64,000 bases of DNA, from assembly GCA_030533445.1 (NCBI GenBank), contig CM060081.1, positions 38,653,611 to 38,717,610 on the forward strand, written 5' to 3'. This document shows, piece by piece, positions 50,685-63,500 of this stretch. The notes under the pieces were generated by a model that was not told where the DNA came from, searched no databases, and worked only from the letters and a program-made list of their open reading frames with translations. The stretch comes from Cyprinodon diabolis. Taxonomy: Eukaryota > Chordata > Actinopteri > Cyprinodontiformes > Cyprinodontidae. Position 1 is the stretch's first letter. The number at the start of each line of letters is the position of its first letter. The position numbers and the translations under genes were made by a program.

Positions 50685-50960
50685 TACGGGCAAAAAGGTC
50701 CTAAACAGCAACACATTGCCACCTGATCGAAAAAACTTTAAGACCAGATGAGAAACAGCATTAATATCTATAATTCTAGAAAGGGGTTACAAAGACATTC
50801 ATATAACCTTAGACTTCATTTAACCTCAATTAGAGTCATTGTCAACAAATATAAAAAACATGGAGCAGTGGTGAACCTTCCATGGAGTGGACAGTTTAAA
50901 AATGACTATGAAAAATAATATTTTGTAAAATGAGTCAAAGCTGTTACCACCAATATTTAG
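50685..50960 (+). mobile_element. Relic of a Tc1-like transposon (5' part, DNA-binding region)
   Basis: Blocks such as GACCAGATGAGAAACAGCAT, TCTAGAAAGGGGTTACAAAG, ATTAGAGTCATTGTCAACAA and AAACATGGAGCAGTGGTGAA followed by CCTTCCATGGAGTGG correspond to the helix-turn-helix coding part of a common fish Tc1 family. The remainder of the transposase is absent. Confidence 0.65.
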
Positions 50961-50984
50961 CACAACCAGTCAATAGGTTTAGAG

Positions 50985-51117
50985 CGGAAGTCTTCAACAG
51001 AGGGTCTGCGAACCCTGTGGGTCCATGAAGGTACTGCATGGGGGTTGCAAAAGTTTTGGTTGATCATCTAACCATCATTTTGTGGGTCCTTGGCCTTGAA
51101 AACGTTGAAGACCCCTG
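50985..51117. mobile_element. hAT-type MITE, 133 bp
   Basis: The ends CGGAAGTCTTCAAC (left) and CAGGGGTCTTCAAC (right, minus strand) form imperfect inverted repeats. An exact 8-bp duplication GTTTAGAG flanks the element (50977-50984, 51118-51125). Eight-base duplications and CAGGG ends are characteristic of hAT transposons. Confidence 0.85.
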
Positions 51118-51222
51118 GTTTAGAGGATATTTGCTTTTTATAATAAAATCAGGTTGGTTTTGAAAGCATTTTTTGTTTATCAAATTATATTTGTGTAATA
51201 ACAAAAATTTTTTGAGCTAAAC

Positions 51223-51573
51223 GCTGATGAAGATTCGCAGTCATCCAGGTCATAGCCATTCCAAAAAACGAAAATTAAAAACAATCTACTGGACTTTGTT
51301 TCCAAGTTTGAAGATGTTTCGCTTCCCATCCAGGAAGCTTTCACAATTCCAAATGTCTGGAATAGCGCCGTGTTTCAAGGTTTTATGCAGTAGCCCAACA
51401 AATCCTTGTTTTTGTTTTAAAAACATGAAAATTGAAACGGACGAAGGGCTCCTCATCCCAAGGGGGTCCTTTGTCCGTTGAATGAGAAAGCTTCCTGGAT
51501 GGGAAGCTAAAAGTCTTCAAACTTGGAAACAAAGTACAGTAGATTTGTTTTTTAATTTTCTTTTTCTGGTTTT
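51223..51573. mobile_element. Long palindromic MITE
   Basis: Arms of about 74 bp (51270-51342 and 51486-51560) are nearly reverse complementary, both with CTTTGTTTCCAAGTTTGAAG and GCTTCCCATCCAGGAAGCTT. AGCTAAAC occurs at 51215-51222 and 51574-51581, a possible 8-bp target duplication. No coding sequence in the roughly 140-base centre. Confidence 0.7.
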
Positions 51574-54500
51574 AGCTAAACATTAAAAAAGGTGTCAAAT
51601 AAAAACTAAACACATCTCTAAAGGTAAGAATACATTTTTCTGTTCTATCTTCTTCACTATCTTGATTTAAAGATTTTATATTGTAGGTCAGTACTTTCTT
51701 TACTATTCAGCAACTCCCATCCCTTTGAATTACTGTTGTCACAGTGATTCAACCCTTCATTCAAACTCTGTCTCACAGTAATATACCAATGTTTAATTTT
51801 TTCATTCAACTAAATCCTCACTATTCTGTTGACTTTGCACATTGGGGTAAAGAATACTAAGACAATGGGACGGAAAAATGAATACCCTTTCATTAATAGC
51901 TGTGACTAATCTATTCCAGGCAGTTCTTTAAGCCTGCTACTTCAGAGAGAGGACAGACACCCGTAATAAGAGAGGAGGAAGCAGTGGCCTCGGTGTGTGT
52001 TGAGACTGTATCATACAAAGTATGTTGGTGGGGTGTAATGAAAACACCCAGCACATGAAAATGTGCCGATACCCCCACCCTGCCAACGCCCACCTAAAAA
52101 GCCAGCATAACTCTGCTGAGACCACACAGCCTCAAGATGACCACAATAAACCAGAACCCTGGTCCCAGCACGAAGCAAGCATTTCCCAGGCATCAATACG
52201 CAGCAAGGCCAATCCGGGCTTTGTAGTAAACACAGGCGGGTGGTTAATGTCAAACCGGAGGCTTCGTGATTCTTCTGTTTTGGCTGTTTCCCGTGTCTTT
52301 ACTTAAGTAGTTGTTATTTCCAATCTGTCTTTCGCTTTGAGACAGAGAGTTGTTGATCTGTAGCAGATGGAAAGTAATGGAACCATATTTTAGGAATTTA
52401 AAACTCTTCCTTTACAAAAACAATAAAACAACTTATAGTTTTTCTCAGCTGTTAAAAGTCCACACTGGAGAATTTAGGGCTATATCAGTTGCAAAATATA
52501 CCCGTTTTCACTCTTTTCTCTGTTTCTCATCTTTGCTTTTGTGTTAAGTTGAGCAGTTTGAGTAATGCCATCAGTGTCCCATTGAGCATTTTCTGGCACA
52601 AGACCCTGTCCAACTGGATTCATCCTACAATAGCATGTAAAATACAAGTTCATAACAATTTCTTTGGGATATCACTATTGCACACAATGATGTCGTCAAA
52701 TATATATTTCTGATATATTATACAGCCAAAATAAAACTGGTGTATTTTCTAAGGCCTTGTTAATCAGTTCTTTCTTGTAGCAACCCATAGATTTAAGATT
52801 TTAATAAGTTGAAAAGATCTGTTGGTAGGGTATAGACTGCAATGGTGAAATTAATCTGTTTCTGAAGTATATGCATCGGTTAAGTTGGCTATGATTCTGC
52901 TTAAATAAAAACCCTTGCTAAATATACATTATGCACTACATCAATACAATGGATAGTTTGCCGTATGAATTGCCCAAGCCTTGTGGTAGGTGAAAAAAAA
53001 ATAAATAAAAGAGACTAAGGTTTCAAATGAAATATCAGAGGAATAATAGTATTATTTTTTATGTCTGATCATTAAAAATGTGGGCCCTAGACGCTGATTC
53101 ATAACATCCTAGTGATTCTAACAATAAACGCAGGGACAAGGACAAGGTACGATTTATTTTTCTCACACAAAACAAAAAAGATCAGCCTTGTCATCAGATT
53201 ACTATTACTTATACCTCAAATGTATTCTTGTTTAAAAAAAAAAACAGAACAGAAAATCTTTAAAAAGATAATGAAAAAAAAACAGTAAAACAAAAAAATT
53301 CCAAATACCAATACGTGTCAAGAAAGTATGATGAAAGATGGGATGTGAAGAGATAATTCTGACCCACATGCTACTGATGCCTATAATGAGCCGGTAAGAA
53401 TATTTTCACTGACAAGATAAGGATAAGCCTGGCAGCTTTTACAATCCCTTTCATCTTCCAAGGCATAGGTTGAAAGAAATCTGTACCCTCTGGATGAACC
53501 CAGTTCATTACAAGAATCTTAAGATTGTAAAAAAAAAACACTGTGTCCAATACCAAAGCTCAAAAGTACCACAGGAGAGCAAAGAAGCTCATTATATTAA
53601 GTAATTTATTTGCTTAGTTGCTGCCCAAGGGGACATAAAAAGTTTTATATTAGGAAATATGTAAGTATCTGTAAGTAGTGCATTTAAAAAGCCGAGCTGT
53701 CCCCTGCAGCAATGAAACACCATCCCCCTCAACGAGGCTTCAACAGTTAAGGCCAAGATTGTTTTTCTGAGCAGGCTCAAGTACACTCATCCTGAACAAT
53801 TACTGACTTAATTGAGTACCAGGAAAAAAAAAAAGAAAGTCAAATTAAGTTATTACAATAAGAGTATGATATCAGAAATGGAAAACAAAAGCCTCCAAAA
53901 CAGGAAGTGAACCACAAGGCAGCAACAGCCAGTTATGGAGAGCTCAGTATTTATTTATGACTTAATGCCACCAAACATAGTGACGGCTGGCCAATAGACG
54001 GCGCTAGGGCGCTACCCCACCCCTCCAATGACCTTGATTGATACATAAAAAACAAATAAAAATTTAATTATGAATTTTTAATTTTATATATTAATATTTT
54101 TTTATGTGCAAGATACATATTTAATCTTTATTGACAAGTTAAGCTTTTTCGTTCGTCGTCGGATTGGTGTCGTATTTCTGCCCTGGGGAGCAAAAATCTT
54201 TGGCCGTAGACTGTTGTTAAAAATTGTACATGCGCAATAGCTCCTCTTCAATGCAAAAGATAGGAACATCCTGGGGCCAGAGCTGAAAGCTACTTTATTT
54301 GCACAGCACCTCCTGTCACAGCGCTTACATCAGAGTAGTCTGTTATAAAGTGCATCTGATTGACAGGTTTACATAATTATTTAGCAACAAGGCTTGGCTA
54401 ACTGCATGCAGCGAGACATAGAAAATTTTATAGTTTTGTTTTTTGTTGTTGGCATTCATGTAAATGTACGGGTGTAATACCTTAGTATAAATTTGGTATA

Positions 54501-55784
54501 AGTCTATTTTGAAGACATACAAAATACAAGATATTTTTCTGGGGTTTTATAAAATTCTTTGTGTGCAGAATAATAACTGGGAAGGAAGGCAATATATAGT
54601 TTTCAATATTTCTTTTACGAATACAAACTTAAAAAGTGTGGCTTGAATATTTTTGCATTCCTCTTCAATCTGTACTCTTAGATAAAATCCCATTGCCTTT
54701 GGAACACACCTATTCAGTAAATACACTCCACTTATTTCCAAAGGACAACTCTCTTTGATCCTGAGTCTTACTCCTTCCCATATCTAGTATTCTAAAATTG
54801 TGCTTTGCAGCGGCAGCGTGCAGCAGACAAGGGAACATGCAGTGAGGGTAAGGGCAGGTCGTGGTCTCGGTTGTGACTGACAGATGGGTTGAAAATGACA
54901 CCGTCAAAAACATGAAAGGGATCCCAGTGATGCTAGTTCTTCAACAAAGCAGTGGCATATGATGGAGAATTTCTCTACCTGGTCTTCACCAGAGACAGAG
55001 GAAATGTGGGGAGCAATCCATCATAGAATAAGGATATTAAGTTGGTGTTAGCATTTTAGAATATATGCTATATGTAGATTAAAATTATGTACAAGACATA
55101 GCCTTTTATATCTCAGAGCATTAGGGCTACTAATAATGTCACTTTACTATACAACACCACAACCTCAATCATACAGAAAAAAGCCATTGCCCAAAGCAAC
55201 ATTGCTGACTAGGAGATAATTTATTAGAGAAGGCTGCAGAATTTCAGAGACATGCACCATTCAATTGGTTACTACTTCTTAAAATGTGTTATCAATGTTA
55301 AGATTCAGAGTTTTAACATCTTAGTTACTAAAGATGCCCATCAGGCGAGGGCTTTAGGAGCAATTAAGGAGCCACCAAACTGCCGAAAAATATTATTTTA
55401 ATCAAGCATTAAAGTAAGCAGAGGACAATAATCTTTTAGTAGTGTGTTCTGTCAATTCCTTCACCGTTTGGAGTGTTAGTTTTTAGGTGCATGTGAGTAA
55501 CTTAGCGATGTAAAATCAAGAGATTGACCTATTTAATAATACTGGCTCACTGCAACTATTAAAACCTGGAACGATCAACGCTGAAGGGGCATATTTTTTA
55601 CCATATGGGGCCAGTCCCTGGCAGGTCAAGAGGGATGAATACTGACCAGAGGCTAGCACAGTCCCCAAATTGCCATGATCTGTATTTTTGGAATTAGGTG
55701 TTCAAGTCATATAAATATGTAACATTTTTTGGAAATATACATAATGCTACAGTATATGTGATGCAATCTAACAGTGCAGATTAT

Positions 55785-56200
55785 GCCAAATATATTACCA
55801 TGGTGATGGCAGGCTCATCCTCTAGGGTTATCACAGGCAAAATGAAGTTGACAGAAAAATGAATGGACCAATTCATAGAGTGCACCAATTTACAGGGCAG
55901 CACTGGAAGAGGCAGACTTGGGACTATAGTAGAGATTTACTTGACAGATTTACAGCAACCTTAAACATCAACGCCAGGATGAATTAGATCAAAGAAATGT
56001 CATATATTAAAGTCCAGAACTAATTTGGAAATTTAGTACAAGATTTGAAAGTCTTGTTGTGTGGATGCTCTCTGGCCAATCTGATTTAAATTCTTTAGCA
56101 AACAAGAAAGTGTTAGATATTTAGTTGTGCAAGTCAGTCGAGGCATGTGCAAGAATGAATGGCAATTTCCTCAGAAACAAAAAAATGCTTGACAAAGTGA
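55785..56200 (+). mobile_element. Relic of a Tc1-like transposon (catalytic and C-terminal part)
   Basis: ATGGTGATGGCAGGCTCATC corresponds to the usual HGGGSIM segment. TGGATGCTCTCTGGCCAATC and AGAATGAATGGCAATTTCC resemble the region just before the end of a Tc1 transposase. It is too decayed for a reading frame and rests on remembered consensus. Confidence 0.45.
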
Positions 56201-57415
56201 GGTTGAAAATATTTGCAAGTAACATTTCAGATTTTTCCTTTGAAAAGACAAATCTCCTCTGACTTTCACATCACCTTGATTCTCCTACAAGTAAGGAACA
56301 TATTGAAAATGACAAAGAAAAGAAAACAAAGAAAGATTCCTGAGGTTTTTGCAAAGGGAGAACTTCGCTAATACTGATGTGGCCTTAGAGGTATGTGCTC
56401 AATTTTAAACTCAAACACTCCTCAGAAACCTCCCAGGGAGGCTGATGACAGAAAACTTTGCTACATCAGTTCTAAGCTTGGAGTTGACATTAGCCCGTGG
56501 ATTTCTAAACACTCCAGAATTAAATCCCCAAATAAAATAAATATAAATATAAAGTACTTGAGCTGGTTGTTGACTTTGCTCAAACACAGCAGAGGACTCA
56601 CTGGCTGCTGCAGGCTTTTGTGGACACTATCAGTTCACAGGGATTCACTGAGGTCAGAGGAGATATTGCCCTTAAACCCAAGGATACTCTCAGTTTATTG
56701 CTTCTTCCTATCTAGCCTCCTGCAAAAGAGTTAGTTGTTCATTTATTTCTATTTTCTTTTAAGTCTGCAAGCTAAAATAAAGTTTTGGATGCTAAGGAAA
56801 TTAAATGAGCATAATTGACCTTTATAGATCAATTTTCATTTTTATTGGCAGCATTGCTCACAAAAAGGATAAAAGTGTTTCCTGTGTCAAAACCAGCAGA
56901 AAAAAGGGTAGCAACAACCTGTAAGTAGCTGTCTTTAAACTAGGTATTTGAATTCATGCAAAACATTTTTAACCACATTTTACAAAAAAACTAAAACTTT
57001 TAAGTACTGCAATCTAATAATAGTTTAAATAATGGTCTATGTATTTTTTGTTAGTATTAACATAGCACAAGAATACAATAGGATAAAAAAGGTTTGATGG
57101 TCACTTTGGTGATCACACATCAGTATGGAGAAAAGTATTCTTCCTGCATTATGCTTGTTTAAAGTATCTGATGCTCAAAAGAAACAGTTTCTCATTACCA
57201 AAGTATTGCACAGAGTGGTTCTATTGAATTAAAATAAAATAGTTTTGCTATAATAAAGCCTTCTCATAATGGTCTATGGCTATGCTTCTAAACTTCTGAA
57301 TATTCCAGTGAGTGCTGTAAGGGACATCATCTAGAGGTAGGAACAAATATTATTTTACCATAAACCAGCCATGGCTAGATGGCACTTCTGAGATTGCTTA
57401 TAGAACAGCCTTATA

Positions 57416-57788
57416 TTCGCGCCACAGGAAATCATTCCTACCTGTGGTCATCAACCTATATAACGCCTCCCTCAAGTGATTCAGTCAATTGAATTGACAT
57501 TTATGCACTATTTACTATTCACTTTACTTGGATTTATTCACTTTAATTGGAGTCTTCACTTTATTTGGATTTAGTTTTTACATATACATAGATATACATA
57601 CAGATATATATACAGAAGAGCTATATGTGTATATATATATTTATCTCTTTTTATTCTTATTTTTTATCTTTATTATATTGTATAGTTGGATGTGTGTATA
57701 TATAAATTGTAACTAGAGCGTGTAACAAAAGTAATTTCCCTCTGGGATTATTAAAGTATTTCTGATTCTGATTTCTGATTCTGATATA
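57416..57788 (+). mobile_element. LINE 3' end with (TGATTC)n tail
   Basis: The frame 57423-57479 reads HRKSFLPVVINLYNASLK then stop, a typical C terminus of fish non-LTR reverse transcriptases (SFLPxxIxLYNxS). A 3' untranslated part follows and closes with CTCTGGGATTATTAAAGTAT and repeated TTCTGATTCTGA. The 5' portion is missing. Clade not assigned. Confidence 0.7.
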
Positions 57789-57799
57789 TTATTATTTAA

Positions 57800-58290
57800 A
57801 AAAAAAAAGCTGTCCAAGGGCCAACGAGCAGTGTTCAAAAAAAGACTCTTTAATGAGGAGTAGAGTTTTTACATGATGCACTGGACCAAAATAATCACAA
57901 AATGCAGTTACTTTGTGAGACTCCACAGAAAAAGAAAAGGCATGTTAGGGCCTGTTCAACGTTTGCAGCGGTTTGAAGAAACCAGTCAAATAATTATAGA
58001 ATATATTCTGTTTAGATGAGATCAAAACTGAAGTCTTTGTTAGTCATTGCAAACACCATGTTTGGAGGCAGAGTGGTTCAGCATATCAACCTAATAAAAC
58101 ACTACGCCACATGCCAAGTTTGTAGCCTGAGACATCATGGGGTAGGCTGTCTTACAGCATATTGTACTGGCAGGCTTTATAGAACTGAAGGAAACATGAG
58201 TAGATTACTGGGACATTCTTGATATGAATTAGAAGATGAAACCGGTGTGGATTTCCTAAAGACAAACAACCTCTTGTTTCAGTCAAAGAA
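57800..58290 (+). mobile_element. Relic of a Tc1-like transposon (central transposase part)
   Basis: Starting near 58010, GATGAGATCAAAACTGAAGT and ACCATGTTTGGAGGCAGAG translate, with frame breaks, as DEIKTEVF and HHVWRQ, matching the DE(T)KxELF...YVWR segment of Tc1-like enzymes just after the first catalytic Asp. Many stops follow. Confidence 0.5.
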
Positions 58291-60544
58291 AATTAATTGT
58301 TCAGTCAAAAGCTTGACCAGTATAATTAAAAACTAGAAAACAGCAATAGTCTTCAGAACCTGAGGACTATTTATGAGAAAGAATGCATTCGACATCCAAT
58401 CTGAGAGATGCACTTTAGGTGAAGTCTTTAGGTAGACATTACCAATAAAGGCACTTTAACAAAGTACTGAAAGATTTATTTGAGTGTGTTAACAAGTTAT
58501 TCTTTGTGCCATTCTTTATACTCTACCCATAACTTAATTTGTGGCCTAATTTGGTTAAATTTTTTTGCTGTGTTGATTACTTCTCTGACAACTGGTAGGA
58601 ATTTTCCATAAATAGGAATATTAGAGATAAATTTTTCTGAGAAGAAGTTTGTTTTTAATCACGATTTTACCTGCTGTAAATATTTACACATATTTCTTCT
58701 AGTTGGAAACCCTATCAAAAAGGAAAATGTATCCCTGACTATTGTTATACAGTAGTGAATTGTAAGTCTTTTTTTTTTTTTTTTTGAATCAAATACCTAA
58801 TCCCAGACCAAGATTCTGCTTTGTATGCAAAATTATTTTCTCTCTGGTCTAAACAGCAAAGCTTAAATAAAAATGTTGTTAGTCATGTTGCTACTATTTC
58901 AATAGGTTTTAAATCCAATATCTTTTTTTTTTTGGAGAAAAAAACATTCTCCACCTTATGCTGACTGGGTTTTGTGCTGAGATGTTTGTATAACTTGCTG
59001 AAAACTTATAAAGTCCATCAAGTCTTATAAAGTCTATTTACCAGCCTATTAAAGAAATGTGTGCGATGAAAGCTAATTATTTTTTAACATAGGTCTGTGA
59101 GGTTTAACACAAACTATTTAAAGTCAAATAAACCAACTCTTCATAAAGTCATGTCTTAGGTGGTTAAAAAAATCCTAAAATACTGATGTTTGTAATTACA
59201 TTAGGCCATGTTTAAATTCTTTAAAGTTGTAACTTGAGTCTGATGTGAATTGAAATCAAATATATCAAATCCACAGTTCTGCTGTAATCTACTGTTTCTT
59301 CTTGAAAAGTTATGAGGCCAACTGAAGTCACTAAACAAGAAAAACTACAATGAAATGCACAAGCATTTTCCTCATAAACTGTCTATTTTCTCTTTCTGAA
59401 AACTCCATCAACTTCTTTTAAGAACCCTATCTAAATTTCAGATCTCTCCTGCAACATTTTTAAAAGTTCCCTTCAAATGTCGTTGTCAGTTAGGTGGAAA
59501 CACTACTAATGAGAAAAGTGAGCTTTTCTTTCCAAATATGGTGAAAGTATGCAGGAACTCTTTCGGTTGTAGGAACCAAAGAAAGCACCATTATTTTTAG
59601 ACGTAATGTTTTTTTGAAGAAACTGTATCAGGGAATAATGGAAATAGGTCACATGGCCAGGGAATCTGTCATTTAAGATTAACAAACTGGATGTTTAATG
59701 ATGATAGATTTGATGCTTTGGCAAAGATGTAGACTATCTTACCCGGTTTTATCTGCCGGTATGTTGACAGGCTGTTGAATATTTAAAACTGTAGGAGAAG
59801 AGGAGACGAAGTCTCCTGCTGGAGTCTTTTTTTGCCCCTGGTTTTAGTGTCCCCACCCCCATCGCTCTGCTGCTTTCCCCTTACAGTTTTTACTCTAATT
59901 TCTCTCCTTTCTCGTTGCTTCAGCAATGAAACTGTTCAATATTTAATTACCTGTAGCTCACCAGGAAAGAAACATTTGTCTGTAGGTTATATTACTTAAT
60001 ATAGAACCTGTTGTAACTGAACTGTCTTCATCCTGTGAACCTTGAACCACAAAAGATTCTGGTTATACAAGATGCTGTTATCAAATTGCTTCTCATGGGA
60101 AATGTAATAAATATTCGACAGTAACTGAACAGAAAACCAAAAACAAACAGATGTTTTTTGGGGTTGGGGGGGCGGGTTACAGCAGAGAGATATATCGATG
60201 GAATATTTGCTATAATAAATGATTGACCATGTATTAACCAGAGTATTCATTTACTGCTTTATTTTCAGCTTCTCGTAGAGTAATCAAGGATTTTGAGTTT
60301 GCTAATCTCTTAAATCCTCTGGTTGCAAAAAATATACGACCATTTCAACTCATTAAATTCGATTATATCCTTTCCTCCTCCTCCTCTCACTTTTACACCT
60401 CTCATCTAGGTCAAAAGCACACACCATAAGACATCATAATTTTCTTAGTGTTGACTGACTTCTTGAACAAACAAGGTCACTAATCCTCAAGAGAAATTTC
60501 TCCCTTTAGCGGTCGGCCTGATTTTTCCCTATTTTCTATCCAGC

Positions 60545-60578
60545 CAGATGCTTGATTTATTCAGATGCTTGATTTATT
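60545..60578. repeat. Two tandem copies of a 17-bp unit
   Basis: CAGATGCTTGATTTATT occurs twice with no spacer. A small local duplication. Confidence 0.95.
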
Positions 60579-63500
60579 AGTCTTACTTAGCCTACCAGTC
60601 AACTAGATACCTCTAGCTGGACAGTCATGAGATCAGAGAGAGCACAGAGACATTTTAGGAAAAATCTGTGGCCTTGTCCCTGGTGAGAAATTTGAAGCCT
60701 GTATGGAAGGATATGTATCCCCCATACATCTAATTTCCAGGACAGCCAACTCAAGGCAGATTTATCATGACCAGAATAATAAATTCTCAGAAATGTCATA
60801 GGGCTATGTTTTTTTGGATAACCCCCAGACAAGCGGCGGCTGTCTTTTGGGTTAAGACGGAGATGTGTATAGGTGTTATAGAAAAGAACCAGACCCTCAG
60901 GAAGATTCCCCACTCAATTAAATGACCAATAACGTGAAGGAAGGCACAGGGATTACATGAGGTCAAACTGACTGAATCCGAGATGCAAAAGATGGTGTGG
61001 GATAATGAGGAATGTGACAGAGGGGCATGTGGAGCAGACCCTGACGTGTGCAAAAACATGTGGAAAACGTTTACAGGCTTAAAGGCCATGATCTCTAAGT
61101 TCGGCTAGATTGAAAGGAATTGCACGACACATTATCACTTCGGGGGATGATAAATGTGCTGCTAAAGCTAAAATGGAAAGTATACTTTATGCACTCCCTT
61201 TACAGTGGGCCAATAAATCTTGTAAGGCTTACCGACTTTAACTAAATAAATATTAATGTGGGTACAATACCTATAGAGTACCAACAATTTTCAGCAGTAA
61301 CTGGAACTGTGACACCATGCGGAAACATGTTCAGTGGTGTGAATACAGCTAATATAATGTTTAATTTGTAATTCCAGTAACACCTTATAAAGCTTATCTC
61401 AGGAGTAAACAGCTTTAATGAAAATAAAAATTATTTCATTCCCTGCATCAAAAACTGTATCTGTGTATTTTTATAAAACATAACTATTGTGCACAGTATT
61501 GGGTATCCTAAAAATGGTCTAAGTGGAGTAACGCACCTACATTTTACTATTAGAGTTCATACAGTTAAAACTTTGGACACTGTGTTCAGAATAAAGTGAC
61601 TGCCCCCGCTGCATACACATCACAAACATTTCATCGCATCTAAATGAAAAGATTAGTAATGGATATCAAAGGATGTTGCCTCTGATGCCGCTAATAACTC
61701 ACGTTAGCTGTGCTGCTCTTTTAACAAGCAAATCTTGTCATAACGAATATCTGCACAGGCTTTAATTTGTATTCCTTATGCTTAACTGCATTTCTTTGAA
61801 CAGCAGTTGAGCAAGCCATCTATCAACAAGAATAAGTGTGGCTGTTATAATGTTGTCTGAATGCTTACTCTGTTTATACAGTGTTTACATTTAAAGCCTT
61901 TTTTTCTCCTCTGTTGCTGCTTTGGTCTTGCTGATACAGAACCCCAATGCAAACCTTTTATCTCTGTTTGCAGAATACACAAAGCAGTGAACAGCTTGGT
62001 TGGGGGGCGTTTGCTTTGTCTTTGTCTAACTCCATCATGGGGGACAGTCATCGAGTCATCAGCTGGGCTGTTCCCCACTTGCACCGTTAGTCAATTAGTG
62101 TTGCCATTAAAGGCCGGATAGGCAGGGGAAATAAAAGCACTGGCGTGGATTTGTCTGTGTAACGCTGATTTCTATCCCTAAACTCTCTCCAGACCAGGAG
62201 ATGGAAATAATTGAGATTCTGACAGCGTTAGGGCGACTAATTTCTAGATTTTGCCTGCTCCGCTTTTCCATGTAATCATCTCTATTTAATCATGTCTGTA
62301 CTGCCCCCTCCTATGCACTAGATCCCCTTAATTCTCTTGATCAACAGCCACATTTGATTCAAGAAATATTGAATAGTTTGCTTTTAACCCATTTAATCTG
62401 GTGCAAAAAAAAAAAACCTACAGCACTTGCTAGAACTGATGCATACCTAACCATAAGACTGAATGTCTCATGTTTCAAAGGATCAATGCTTTGACCTTGA
62501 GATACTTCACACGATACACAGACAGCTAAAGAGCATCACAACCAAGACTTAACCATTTTACAGTGGTATTTCTAATTACGAAGGATGGATAAGTTGAAAG
62601 AAAGAGCTTAAAACAAAAGGGTGTTAAGTGTATGATAGAATCTAAAGACGAAAGGTCATGTAAGAGGAGCAGACACTATATATTACAGTATTGGTGTTTC
62701 TTTTGCATCTTCCTGTCAGCTTTGTAGAAATTCTTAACTTTGTTGGTGGGGTTTCCCTACCTATAACAAGAAGCTCTGAGGACAAAGTCTTTGCATTCAA
62801 CATCCCAACCAATACCATGTGTCACAATAAATTATTCACTTGTTGTGGTCATCATGCATAAGGAGAGTTCATTTGTAACTATTTAACTAAACTTCTTTCT
62901 GATATAATTATAAAAAGGTTATAGTGTTGTTATAAAAATTACCTAATTATCTTCATCTTAAAAGTCCACCAGATCTTATCGCCCTTACTTTAAAAAGTGT
63001 TTTCACGCTCTATCAAATGATGTTTGGGTCCTTTAGCCATGGGCTGGAAGGCTAAACAAATAATATTTCTAGTGACGGTTCTCCCATTTCTTCTTAGGAA
63101 CAGCCTCTCCTTTATCCAAGAAATGAATCAAGTTGTTGTTACCACTGTGACAGTTTGCTTCCAAACTTTCATTGCTCAATAACATCAGCCACACTCCCAC
63201 ATTTGGGACCCTTGAACTCACAATAGCATGGGGTTAGATGATCAGTTTACACTAAAAGACACATGGGTATTGTTAGGGGAGGTTGCCATTCCACCCAAGG
63301 ACGTTACCTTCGTTGTGCCCAAATAAGGGGAACGCTATTCAATTTGAAGAAACCAGCAAAGGCAAAGAGAACCTGATGTGTCTCTGTGGTGAACCATCTC
63401 CACAAAGCTCTAAGGGGAAATTAGATCTGTCTTTTTAGGACTGTCTCTGCTGAAAGCTGAAAGGCTTTTGCACGGTTCCTCGCTTTCACTGCAGTTCTTA

